Below, piece after piece: positions 1-7,868 of a stretch of DNA of 64,000 bases. The stretch lies in the NCBI RefSeq assembly GCF_014770435.1, contig NZ_CP061739.1:2418001-2482000 (forward strand). Direction: 5' to 3'. The translations under genes and the position numbers were made by a program. The notes below the pieces were generated by a model that ran no database searches, had not been told where the DNA came from, and worked only from the letters and a program-made list of their open reading frames with translations. The first letter of the stretch is position 1, and each line of letters starts with the position of its first letter. This stretch comes from Psychrobacter sp. 28M-43. Lineage in GTDB: Bacteria; Pseudomonadota; Gammaproteobacteria; Pseudomonadales; Moraxellaceae.

Positions 1-447
1 TACTGCAATACCAAGACCCGTCATAATCAATGCTTCACCGACTGGCCCTGCAACTTGCCCCAATCCTGCCTGACCACTCATACCGATATTGTGCAAGGCG
101 TGGAAAATACCCCATACCGTACCAAACAAGCCAATGAACGGTGCAATCGCTGCCGTCGTACCAAGAATCGGCAGACCGCGCTCACTAGCAAAACGATAGC
201 GACCGATATGCTTGAGCAAAGTCTGCTCAGTCACCAAACGGCGAGTGGCAGCATCAGTACCAGCCAAGTCAGACTGCCTGGCTTGTAATTGCTGGCTCAA
301 ATCATCTGCTACATTGGTCGCCAGTTTACGGCTTTGCAATACGCGGACGATACCTGTCACCCAAGAGAGAATAGATAACGCAAGCAACAAAAAGAACAAC
401 GTTTTTGTCACCATGTCGCTGATCTGCCAGTATTGCATAAAGTCCAT
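1..447 (-). CDS. exbB: ExbB proton-channel subunit, 3' end cut by window edge
   Basis: This is the energising subunit of the TonB-ExbB-ExbD inner-membrane motor, which uses the proton gradient to drive outer-membrane receptors. Reading leftwards from the ATG at 447, the frame stays open to base 1 (149 codons). The N-terminus (MDFMQYWQISDMVTKTLFF) leads into a first membrane segment, then a cytoplasmic stretch with a RYRFASERGLPIL segment. The family hallmark follows: APFIGLFGTVWGIFHAL, typical of the MotA/TolQ/ExbB superfamily. An AAGGAGT ribosome site sits just upstream. It lies 108 bp downstream of tonB on the same strand, so a tonB-exbB(-exbD) operon is likely, with exbD expected outside the window. 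TolQ is the main alternative, but the tonB neighbour and the iron context favour ExbB. Confidence 0.9.
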   Translation of the reverse strand, partial: MDFMQYWQISDMVTKTLFFLLLALSILSWVTGIVRVLQSRKLATNVADDLSQQLQARQSDLAGTDAATRRLVTEQTLLKHIGRYRFASERGLPILGTTAAIAPFIGLFGTVWGIFHALHNIGMSGQAGLGQVAGPVGEALIMTGLGIAV

Positions 448-555
448 GTCAGACTCCTTAATGTGTAATGCCATTACATGATACTGAGGTAAATATCATG
501 TTTAGTTTTATAATGAAAAATGATGAATAAATACGTTTTTATAAAATATGAGCTA

Positions 556-1515
556 TCAAGGAACCGCGTAACTGATCGGTAGGGTCACATCACCTACCAC
601 GGGTACGCCATTCTTAGTAAAGGGTTTGAATTTGCCAGACCGTACTTGACGTCTGGCTTCTTTGTCTACTAGCGGATTACCTGATGATTGAGCAACTCGC
701 ACGTTATCGATGCCGCCTTGCTTGTTGACTCGTAATACCAAGACAACGTTGAGCGTATCACCAGAACGGGCTCTACGTGCAGCGCGCTCAGGGAAACTAA
801 AGTTTGGCGCAGATGCCCAGTTGGCAGAGCTAGCAGTAAAGCTAACAGGCTCATTACTCTGTGCTAAAGCAGCTGCTGCTTCCGCCTCAGCTCTTGCTTG
901 AGCAGCGGCGGTCTCTGCGGCAGCCTTCGCTTGAGCGGCAGCTTTGGCGTCGGCGACTCTTTTGGCTTCTTGCTCTGCCCTAGCTTGCGCCTCTTGCTCA
1001 GCTTTTCTGGCTTGGCGCTCTGATTCAGCTTGGGCAGCTGCTTGACGTTGTGCTTCAGCTGCTGAGTTATCAACCTTTGGTTCCGGTAGCGGCTCTTTTG
1101 GGGCTACTTTTTGACTGGTATCAGGACGAGGCTTTTCTGACGCTATCACAGGCGTCACTTTCGGCTCTACATTTTTTACAACAGGCTCTTTTGGTTTTAC
1201 TGGTGTCTCTGTTGGTTTTCTAACCGGCTCTTTAGGCTTTGGTTCAGGTTGCGGCGCTGGCTGAACTTGTACCTCAGGCTGTACTTCTTTTTTGACTGTG
1301 ACTGTTTGTTTTTCTACTTCAGTTGAGACCGTTTTTGCCGGTAATGACACAAACTTTATCTCAAGTGGTGACATCTCTTTTTTTGGCTCAGGTTTGAGTT
1401 CAGGGGTTTTTATTGCCACTAGTGCAATTGCGGCAAGCACATGGAGTCCTAAGACTGCAACAATAGCTAGCAATAACGACTTAAGTGGTGGCGCGTCTAA
1501 ATCCGTTGAACTCAT
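556..1515 (-). CDS. tonB: Energy transducer TonB
   Basis: TonB spans the periplasm and passes energy from ExbB/ExbD to TonB-dependent receptors. The 319-residue protein has one membrane anchor (about residues 14-36), then a long Pro/Lys/Glu-rich rod (about 40-150) and an Ala/Glu/Arg-rich, probably helical stretch (about 150-215). The last 90 residues form the TonB C-terminal domain (VVLVLRVNKQGGIDNVRV, then GKFKPF and a terminal PISYAVP). At 319 residues it is longer than the E. coli protein (239), with the extra length in the Ala-rich linker. A Fur-box-like sequence lies 48 bp upstream, which fits iron repression. exbB follows on the same strand. The assignment is firm; which receptor it serves is inferred from the receptor at 7869-9956. 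Confidence 0.95.
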   Translation of the reverse strand: MSSTDLDAPPLKSLLLAIVAVLGLHVLAAIALVAIKTPELKPEPKKEMSPLEIKFVSLPAKTVSTEVEKQTVTVKKEVQPEVQVQPAPQPEPKPKEPVRKPTETPVKPKEPVVKNVEPKVTPVIASEKPRPDTSQKVAPKEPLPEPKVDNSAAEAQRQAAAQAESERQARKAEQEAQARAEQEAKRVADAKAAAQAKAAAETAAAQARAEAEAAAALAQSNEPVSFTASSANWASAPNFSFPERAARRARSGDTLNVVLVLRVNKQGGIDNVRVAQSSGNPLVDKEARRQVRSGKFKPFTKNGVPVVGDVTLPISYAVP

Positions 1516-1562
1516 AACAGCCTAATGTTTATTACTCAGAGTAGAATGGCGTAGATAATAAT

Positions 1563-1581
1563 GCAAACGATAATTATTATC
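1563..1581. promoter_or_regulatory. Probable Fur box upstream of tonB
   Basis: The 19-mer GCAAACGATAATTATTATC matches the classical Fur consensus (GATAATGATAATCATTATC) at 15 of 19 positions by my count. It lies 48 bp upstream of the tonB start codon, where a repressor would block transcription. It sits in the 508-bp divergent gap between tonB and the siderophore binding-protein gene (1516-2023). Confidence 0.65.
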
Positions 1582-1765
1582 AATAATAATTTACAATATT
1601 TTCGTTATTTAATACATCTCTGACACGTGATATTGCTTAGTGGTTTTTCCTATCTCAACGCTCATTTCTATGAACGTTACCTACTTTTATACCTCACTAC
1701 TATGAACCTTATTTTTCATCAAATGATACGTTGCGTTTAATATAACAAGTACTGTTAATAAAAAC

Positions 1766-1788
1766 CATTATCATTTATATTGATAATG
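1766..1788. promoter_or_regulatory. Probable Fur-type palindrome in the tonB/siderophore gap
   Basis: A perfect inverted repeat, CATTATCA and TGATAATG, is separated by seven AT bases. The arms carry the Fur half-site motif (GATAAT / ATTATC). It sits about 235 bp upstream of the siderophore-transporter operon and could serve that operon's promoter. The half-site spacing differs from the 19-bp consensus, so this is a weaker call than the site at 1563. Confidence 0.45.
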
Positions 1789-1838
1789 AGTCTCAACTAC
1801 TTTATTATAACGGCTGTGTTGTCTACCCATACTATTTT

Positions 1839-1886
1839 TATAAAAACTATTCGTATAAAAAGTATAAAAACTATTCGTATAAAAAG
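1839..1886. repeat. Perfect 24-bp tandem duplication
   Basis: A 24-base unit beginning TATAAAAACTATTCG occurs twice, head to tail and without mismatch (1839-1862 and 1863-1886). It lies in the noncoding gap, about 140 bp upstream of the siderophore binding-protein gene. Each unit carries TATAAAA/TATAAA-like segments, so it may duplicate promoter-like DNA. Confidence 0.85.
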
Positions 1887-2023
1887 TTATTAATTGGTAC
1901 TAAGTAGACTATTTATTTTATGCTTTTTATCTCAGCATCTTTCAGACTTAATATTTTTAGGATTTTTCATCTGCAATTATTTTAGACAATTGCTTAAACA
2001 TTTTTTGATAGACCGAGTTCATT

Positions 2024-3076
2024 ATGCCGACACCCTTATTATCTAGCAGATCTACCGCCTCTTTTTTTAAACGTCCATTACTGACTGCTGCCATGACAGC
2101 GTTATTAGCTACGGTAGTGGCAGGATGTAGCTCGCCTGAATCTAATGACTCTGAGCCAGCAGACGCCAAAACTGAAAACCCAACGGCTGATGAATCACAG
2201 AACGTTGCCAGTAATGACGCTGTATCTGCTGAGAAAATCATGGTCAATACTGTAAAAGGTGATGTTGAGCTGGCTATGAACCCATCGCCACTTGTCGTTT
2301 ATGACATGACGTTGATGCAAGATTTGGCGGCGCTAGATGTGGCGGTCGATGGTATGCCTGGTGGTCTATTACTAAAGAATCTACACTCAGAAACACAGCC
2401 TGATCCAAAATCGGTAGGTACTGTGTTTGAGCCAGATCTTGAAGCGTTGAATGCAATGCAGCCGCAAGCTATTTTGGTCGGTTCACGCATGGCAGAAAAA
2501 TACGACGAGCTCTCAAGTATCGCGCCGACATTGGACATGAGTATTGATACAGCTAACATTTACGAATCAAGCAAGCAGCGCCTGCATGATCTAGGTGCAC
2601 TGTTTGGTAAAAGCGATCAAGCCGCTAAGCTACAACAGAACATCGATGGACTCATCACTGAGGCCAAAAGTCTAACAAAAGAAAATAAAGGCACTGGCCT
2701 AGTCGTCATGGTCAATGGCAACAAAATGTCAGCCTATGGTGACAAATCTCGCTATGGTTTTATCCACACTGTGTTAGGTGTACCAATGGCAGATGACAAA
2801 ATTGCCGATGCGCCTCATGGTCAGCCCATATCGTTTGAATATATCCAAAAAGCCAATCCAGATTGGTTATTTGTCATCGACCGTAGTGCCGCAATTGGTG
2901 AAGACGGTATTGGTGCTAAGGCCGTATTAGACAATCCATTGGTTGCCCAGAGCAATGCATGGAGTAAGCAGCAAGTGGTTTACTTGAGCCCAGATTCTTA
3001 CTTAGCATTTGGCGGCTACTACCAGTGGATGCAGGATCTAACGACGATCAAAGATGCTTTTACTAACGCTAAATAA
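2024..3076 (+). CDS. Siderophore ABC transporter substrate-binding lipoprotein (FatB/CeuE-like)
   Basis: This is the probable periplasmic binding lipoprotein of the ferric-siderophore importer encoded by the next three genes. The 350 residues begin with a basic, hydrophobic signal sequence ending in a lipobox (VVAGC, Cys35), then an acidic Ser/Glu/Asp linker to about residue 65. The rest is a class III helical-backbone binding fold: a MTLMQDLAALDVAVDGMPGG segment, PDLEALNAMQPQAILVGSR, and the late NPDWLFVIDRSAAIGEDG, all characteristic of the FatB/CeuE/YclQ family. The ATG at 2024 gives a complete lipoprotein signal, although an internal Met24 would also leave one. Fur-like sites lie upstream. 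The exact ligand, catecholate or other, cannot be read from sequence. Confidence 0.88.
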   Translation: MPTPLLSSRSTASFFKRPLLTAAMTALLATVVAGCSSPESNDSEPADAKTENPTADESQNVASNDAVSAEKIMVNTVKGDVELAMNPSPLVVYDMTLMQDLAALDVAVDGMPGGLLLKNLHSETQPDPKSVGTVFEPDLEALNAMQPQAILVGSRMAEKYDELSSIAPTLDMSIDTANIYESSKQRLHDLGALFGKSDQAAKLQQNIDGLITEAKSLTKENKGTGLVVMVNGNKMSAYGDKSRYGFIHTVLGVPMADDKIADAPHGQPISFEYIQKANPDWLFVIDRSAAIGEDGIGAKAVLDNPLVAQSNAWSKQQVVYLSPDSYLAFGGYYQWMQDLTTIKDAFTNAK

Positions 3077-3157
3077 TGTCGTTTTCTAGACAAACGACTG
3101 TTGCACAAGTAAGTATTATTACCGTTAACCCTGCTCATTTTTAAGCCAGTAGAGATT

Positions 3158-4243
3158 ATGTCGTTATTTTCACCCCGTACTCATGCTAGGCTCAAATCCA
3201 GTACTGCTCCATCAGTATCAAGTTGGCAGAGCGGTACTGGCAATGTGTTACATCGACGTACTGTCATACCACCGTGGTTCATCAATACAGCAAGCCTCAT
3301 TCTTATGGGGCTTTTGGTGTTATTGAGCTTATCTATCGGGGTGGCTGACTTTTCCTGGTCAGGTATCTTGCAGAGCCTGCTGACGCAGAGTGCTAATTCT
3401 GATAGCTCGCTGCTATTGGTTAGCCGCATACCGCGCACCATTGCCATTATCTTGACTGGTATTGCAATGGCTGTGGCTGGGATGATTATCCAAGTGGTGC
3501 TAAAAAACCGCTTTGTAGAGCCATCCATGGTCGGTGCAACTCAGAGCGCTGCACTTGGTTTGCTAGTGGTCAGTTTACTGTTCCCTGCCAGTGCGCTCAT
3601 TGTCAAAATGGGCGTGGCAACCATCGCTGCCGTTTTTGGCATGATGCTATTTATGCTGCTCATTCACCGTATTCCGCCCACTGATTTTTTGATGATTCCA
3701 CTGATTGGCATTGTCTTTGGTGGCATTATTGAAGCAGTCACTACCTTTATCGCCTATCAAACCGAGTCGCTACAGATGCTGAGTGTTTGGCAGTTTGGTG
3801 ATTTTTCGGGCGTATTGGCAGGGCGCTATGAGCTGTTGTGGCTCACGGGTGGACTGTGTGTGCTGGCTTATATTATTGCCGACAAGCTGACCATCGTCGG
3901 TTTGGGTGACAATATCGCTTTGAACTTAGGCATTAGTAAGCGTCAAGTCACTTGGATTGGCGTGGGTATGGTAGCCATGATGAGCGCTGTCGTGGTCGTG
4001 ACTGTGGGCATGATTCCTTTTATTGGGCTGGTCGTACCAAACATTGTGAGCCGTCTAATGGGAGATAAGTTACGTCGTAGCTTGCCAGCAGTTGCCCTAC
4101 TTGGTGCTTCAGCAGTGTTGCTATGCGATATTATCGGACGCTCTATTCGCTATCCATTTGAAGTGCCGGTCGCCACTATTTTTGGTGTGGTTGGTACAGT
4201 GCTATTTTTATGGCTGTTATTACGTGCACCAGCTGAGCAGTAG
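3158..4243 (+). CDS. Iron-siderophore ABC transporter permease (FecCD family, FatD/CeuB-like)
   Basis: This is one of two membrane subunits of the siderophore importer. The 361-residue protein has a hydrophilic N-terminal tail of about 40 residues and then eight to ten hydrophobic segments. It carries FecCD landmarks: SRIPRTIAIILTGIAMAVAG (first cytoplasmic loop), VGATQSAALGLL, and the late GMIPFIGLVVPNIVSRLMG segment that contacts the ATPase. It lies 81 bp after the binding-protein gene on the same strand. It is followed 96 bp later by a second, different FecCD permease, so the pair probably forms a heterodimer as in FatCD or CeuBC. Confidence 0.9.
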   Translation: MSLFSPRTHARLKSSTAPSVSSWQSGTGNVLHRRTVIPPWFINTASLILMGLLVLLSLSIGVADFSWSGILQSLLTQSANSDSSLLLVSRIPRTIAIILTGIAMAVAGMIIQVVLKNRFVEPSMVGATQSAALGLLVVSLLFPASALIVKMGVATIAAVFGMMLFMLLIHRIPPTDFLMIPLIGIVFGGIIEAVTTFIAYQTESLQMLSVWQFGDFSGVLAGRYELLWLTGGLCVLAYIIADKLTIVGLGDNIALNLGISKRQVTWIGVGMVAMMSAVVVVTVGMIPFIGLVVPNIVSRLMGDKLRRSLPAVALLGASAVLLCDIIGRSIRYPFEVPVATIFGVVGTVLFLWLLLRAPAEQ

Positions 4244-4339
4244 CACTATGTTCACTAACTGTGTATTAATTTTCAACACTCACTTACCGTCGTTCATTTT
4301 TTGCCTTATTAGATAAGCTTGGCACCATAGGATTTTTGT

Positions 4340-5425
4340 ATGTTCTCATCAACTAAGCTTACTTCCACCAAGACTGGTACTACAAACACTAGCACAGCGG
4401 TAGATAACTCATCTTCAACAGATGATCAGTATTCAGCCGCTGCACAAGGTCAGTTGGCAAAGCTTTGGGCATGGATAGCTGAGCATCCAAAATCCATAGC
4501 AGCTATTGTTCTACTTATCTCGATGACCTTGTTTATGACACTCAATGTCAATGGCTATTGGGACTTTGCGCTACCATTACGCGGCAAAAAACTGCTGGCA
4601 CTGATGGTGGTTGGCTATGCGATTGGCGTGTCGACGTTACTGTTTCAGACGTTGACTCACAATCCAATTCTAACGCCCTCCCTACTTGGCTTTGATTCAC
4701 TCTATGTTCTGTTGCAGAGCTTACTGGTTTTCTTTTTAGGTGCGATTAGCTTTACCAGTATCGACCCCCTTGCCAAATTCACACTTGAAATTGTCCTGAT
4801 GTTTGGGGCATCTTTATTATTGTTTAAGTTATTATTTTCTAAAAGCAGTCAGGATCTGACGCGGCTAATATTGGTGGGCGTTATCTTTGGTGTGTTGTTT
4901 CGCAGCTTATCAGCACTTATTGCACGGCTGATTAATCCTGATGATTTTGTGGTTGTACAGTCTGCTAGCTACGCGCAGTTCAACACAGTCAACCCTCAGC
5001 TACTAGGTATCAGCTTATTTATCTGTGTCATCACCGCGATATTTGTATGGCGCTGGCGTTACCAGTGCGATGTGTTGATGCTCGGACAAGCGCAGGCCGT
5101 CAACCTTGGTATCAACTATCAACGTTTAGCATTTGGTCTATTAACTGTCATCGCTGTATTGGTTGCCACGGCTACCGCCCTGGTCGGTCCAGTGACTTTC
5201 TTTGGTCTATTGGTTTGCGCATTGACCAATCGTATCGCTCGACATATGTATCACACCGAGCGGCTGATATTAGTCAGTTTGGTCGCTATGATTTGCTTGG
5301 TGCTGGGTCAAACTATCTTTGAGCAAGTGCTAGATATGGCAGGCGTATTGTCCGTCGTGATAGAGCTAGCAGGTGGATTGATGTTCTTAGCATTGATATT
5401 TATGTCTCAACGTCGTTCTTTATGA
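4340..5425 (+). CDS. Iron-siderophore ABC transporter permease (FecCD family, FatC/CeuC-like)
   Basis: This is the second membrane subunit of the siderophore importer, also 361 residues. A Ser/Thr-rich soluble N-terminus of about 50 residues precedes the hydrophobic core. Family features include GKKLLALMVVGYAIGVSTLL, the HNPILTPSLLGFDSLYVL region and TALVGPVTFFGLLVCALTNR, the ATPase-coupling loop. It lies between the first permease and the ATPase gene on the same strand. The unusually long hydrophilic N-terminus may mean that translation starts further inside, but no clearly better start with a ribosome site is visible. Confidence 0.9.
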   Translation: MFSSTKLTSTKTGTTNTSTAVDNSSSTDDQYSAAAQGQLAKLWAWIAEHPKSIAAIVLLISMTLFMTLNVNGYWDFALPLRGKKLLALMVVGYAIGVSTLLFQTLTHNPILTPSLLGFDSLYVLLQSLLVFFLGAISFTSIDPLAKFTLEIVLMFGASLLLFKLLFSKSSQDLTRLILVGVIFGVLFRSLSALIARLINPDDFVVVQSASYAQFNTVNPQLLGISLFICVITAIFVWRWRYQCDVLMLGQAQAVNLGINYQRLAFGLLTVIAVLVATATALVGPVTFFGLLVCALTNRIARHMYHTERLILVSLVAMICLVLGQTIFEQVLDMAGVLSVVIELAGGLMFLALIFMSQRRSL

Positions 5426-5502
5426 TTACTTAGCCGACATTGTTTATTTAGCTGATGCTGTTGATAGAGAAAACCCTAAGACTTTTTTAAATAAGACTGA
5501 CT

Positions 5503-6273
5503 ATGATTAAACTGAATAATATCTCTCACCATATTGGCAAACAACAAATCTTGCATGACATTACGTTGTCCCTACCAACGGCGCAGGTGATTGCTTTGAT
5601 TGGTCCTAATGGTGCTGGGAAGTCTACGTTGTTTTCTGTCATGGCTCGCTTGCAGCCGCTACAATCTGGGCAGGTGAGCTTCGCTGTAGATAATGAGGAA
5701 CGTGACATTGTCAGCTGTCAGGCGCGGACGCTGGCCAAGACTGTCGCGATGCTCGGGCAAGACAATCATGTACAAGGACGCCTGCGCGTACATGAGCTAC
5801 TGATGTTTGGTCGTTACCCTTATCATCAAGGGCAACCAACCGCAGACGATCAGCAAAAAGTACAGGAAATCCTCGAACGCTTTGAGCTTGAGCCACTTGC
5901 CGAGCGTTTCTTGTCAACGCTATCAGGTGGACAGCGTCAGCGCGTGCTGATCGCTATGATTGTCTGCCAAGATACACCCTATCTATTGCTCGATGAGCCA
6001 CTGAACAACCTAGATATGTATCATGCTGGTCGGCTGATGCGTGAGCTACGTCAGCTTAGCCACAATCAGCAAAAAACCGTGGTGATTGTCCTGCATGATA
6101 TCAACCAAGCGGCACAGTTTGCCGATACAGTAGTTACGATGAAAGCAGGAGAAGTGACGGCTGTTGGTCGTCCTGCTGATGTTATTACTAAAGAAACGAT
6201 GAAAGATTTATACAACGTCGATGTCACTGTCCTAAGTCATCAAGGACGTCCAGTGATTGTTGATACGGTTTAA
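5503..6273 (+). CDS. Iron-siderophore ABC transporter ATPase (FatE/CeuD-like)
   Basis: This is the cytoplasmic ATPase that powers the siderophore importer. The 256 residues contain Walker A (GPNGAGKST, residues 34-42), the ABC signature (LSGGQRQR, 140-147), Walker B (YLLLDEP, just after) and the switch histidine in VIVLHDINQAAQFAD. The MFGRYPYHQG segment in the helical domain is typical of siderophore/haem importers (FepC/FhuC class). It is the last gene of the four-gene operon, 77 bp after the second permease. A long hairpin at 6306-6347 lies beyond it. Confidence 0.93.
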   Translation: MIKLNNISHHIGKQQILHDITLSLPTAQVIALIGPNGAGKSTLFSVMARLQPLQSGQVSFAVDNEERDIVSCQARTLAKTVAMLGQDNHVQGRLRVHELLMFGRYPYHQGQPTADDQQKVQEILERFELEPLAERFLSTLSGGQRQRVLIAMIVCQDTPYLLLDEPLNNLDMYHAGRLMRELRQLSHNQQKTVVIVLHDINQAAQFADTVVTMKAGEVTAVGRPADVITKETMKDLYNVDVTVLSHQGRPVIVDTV

Positions 6274-6305
6274 TGAGTGGTTAGACTCAAGTACGCAATA
6301 AAAAA

Positions 6306-6347
6306 CTCAATATAGTGCCAGTACATTGGTACCAGCATTATATTGAG
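6306..6347 (-). terminator. Rho-independent terminator of the PepSY gene
   Basis: A long imperfect hairpin has arms CTCAATATAGTGC and GCATTATATTGAG, with pairing continuing inwards. On the minus strand it is followed by a run of six T, so it suits the leftward PepSY gene ending at 6372. It may also slow transcripts from the ATPase gene on the other side. Confidence 0.65.
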
Positions 6348-6371
6348 CACATTAATTTTATCTCTTAATAT

Positions 6372-7706
6372 CTATTTAAGTTTTTGCGCTGCTTTAAGTC
6401 GTTGCTGTCGACCTTTCCACCATAGATAGACGCCCGTAATGGACAACACTGTCACAGCCAAACCTACCAGTGCTAAAAATATTTGATACAGTAAGTGGCC
6501 GATGCCATGGCCAATATGACCCATATGTAAAGTCATCAACCAATTGTTGGTTTTGCTACCAAATGATGAGTTCTGGTAGCCAAAGTTCACCTGTTCAACG
6601 CTACCCATTTTTGCATTGACCGTGATGGATGATGCACCGCCTTTTTTACCAATGTCCTTATCTGTCTTAAAGCGCAGCTGCCATTGACCTTCGTCCTCAA
6701 TCCAACGTATGCCTAAAAACTCTCGTACTATCATACCCTTGCTTTGGGCAGCGATGTTTGCCTGTTCACTTAAATAAGCAATACTATTGGCTTTGTTGAC
6801 CATATCGACAGCCTCGACGTCGACAGCCTCATTGTTTACAGCTTCAACTCTAGTCGCTGTTTCTGTACCAGAAGTCTGCTCTGCTTTTCCATGTGGTTTT
6901 CTTGAGTTCTCCTGTCTCTCACCTCTTTCCTCGAGTCCTACGACAGCGTGCATCACAGGTTGATAGACCTGTCTTAGGTTAAAACCAACACTCGACCACG
7001 CGATGACAAACAGCATGATCCATAACCATAGCCCAAAGGCATGGTGTAGATCATAATTCAATTTAAACATATTACTTTTGGTACGAATTTTCCACGCTGG
7101 TAACCAACGTTTCAAAAAGGAGGCACGTTTTTTAGGCGAGGTTTGATTCTGTGCTTTTTTCTTGATCGCTCTAGGAAACGTTAAGTAAAAGCCAATAAAG
7201 CAATTAATCGTCCACACGAGCGCGACAATCCCTAGTAGCAATTTTCCAATATCACCCAATAATAAATCGCGATGTAACCAAAACACTTTCCACATGGTGT
7301 TGTGCCATGCCCACTCATCTCTATCACGAGTACCAATGATATCGCCAGTATAAGGGTGGACATAAACTTGTTGAAACGGTGCTTTTGGTTGGTTTTGGAT
7401 GGCTTTTCCTCGTGCTCTATCTACCGAAAATACGGCTGACCTCTCTGCTGCTATTGAGGTTGGCATGCTAGAAAAAGCATATTGAGGGTACGCACTAATG
7501 ACCTTATCATGAAGCTCTGCAATAGGCAGATGTGATGCGTTTTGTTTCTCAACCTGAGCCAGTTTATGGTTAAAGATATCGTCTAGCTCGTCATGAAATG
7601 CCAATAATGTGCCAGTAATACCAGTGATAATTAAAAAAGCTGCCATGGCAAGCCCAGTATAACGATGGAGCCATAGGCAAGCTTGACGAGGATTGAATGA
7701 AATCAT
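6372..7706 (-). CDS. PepSY-associated membrane protein (PiuB-like, iron uptake accessory)
   Basis: The 444-residue inner-membrane protein belongs to the PepSY-TM family, found next to TonB-dependent receptors and thought to act in ferric-siderophore reduction. The N-terminal helix carries the family motif LWLHRYTGLAMAAFLIITGITGTLLAFHDE (split here: LHRYTG, then GITGTLLAFHDELD). A PepSY segment (YVHPYTGDIIGTRDRDEW) follows, then a second helix with the HRDLLLGDIGKLLLG motif. A third region has YDLHHAFGLW, and the C-terminal helix has TLHMGHIGHGIGHLLYQIFLALVG. Conserved histidines in these helices could bind haem. A Glu/Val/Ala-rich stretch (about 275-310) looks like a lineage-specific insert. 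It lies downstream of the TonB-dependent receptor on the same strand, with a terminator between them. Confidence 0.85.
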   Translation of the reverse strand: MISFNPRQACLWLHRYTGLAMAAFLIITGITGTLLAFHDELDDIFNHKLAQVEKQNASHLPIAELHDKVISAYPQYAFSSMPTSIAAERSAVFSVDRARGKAIQNQPKAPFQQVYVHPYTGDIIGTRDRDEWAWHNTMWKVFWLHRDLLLGDIGKLLLGIVALVWTINCFIGFYLTFPRAIKKKAQNQTSPKKRASFLKRWLPAWKIRTKSNMFKLNYDLHHAFGLWLWIMLFVIAWSSVGFNLRQVYQPVMHAVVGLEERGERQENSRKPHGKAEQTSGTETATRVEAVNNEAVDVEAVDMVNKANSIAYLSEQANIAAQSKGMIVREFLGIRWIEDEGQWQLRFKTDKDIGKKGGASSITVNAKMGSVEQVNFGYQNSSFGSKTNNWLMTLHMGHIGHGIGHLLYQIFLALVGLAVTVLSITGVYLWWKGRQQRLKAAQKLK

Positions 7707-7799
7707 TAGTGTTGGTTCTTTATCATATATTGTTTTGGTAGATGCTTATCAGTTAATACATCATTACTGTTATAGCCAATGTAAAAGCTAATAGGCAAT

Positions 7800-7834
7800 A
7801 AAAAGCCAGCTCCCGTGTAAGACAGCTGACTTTA
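7800..7834 (-). terminator. Rho-independent terminator of the TonB-dependent receptor gene
   Basis: The arms AAAGCCAGCT and AGCTGACTTT pair with one G-U, around a 12-base loop. On the minus strand the stem runs into TTTTTATT. It lies 35 bp after the receptor stop codon. Confidence 0.75.
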
Positions 7835-7868
7835 TAAGTACGATTAGACTTAAATTCGATAAGCTAGA

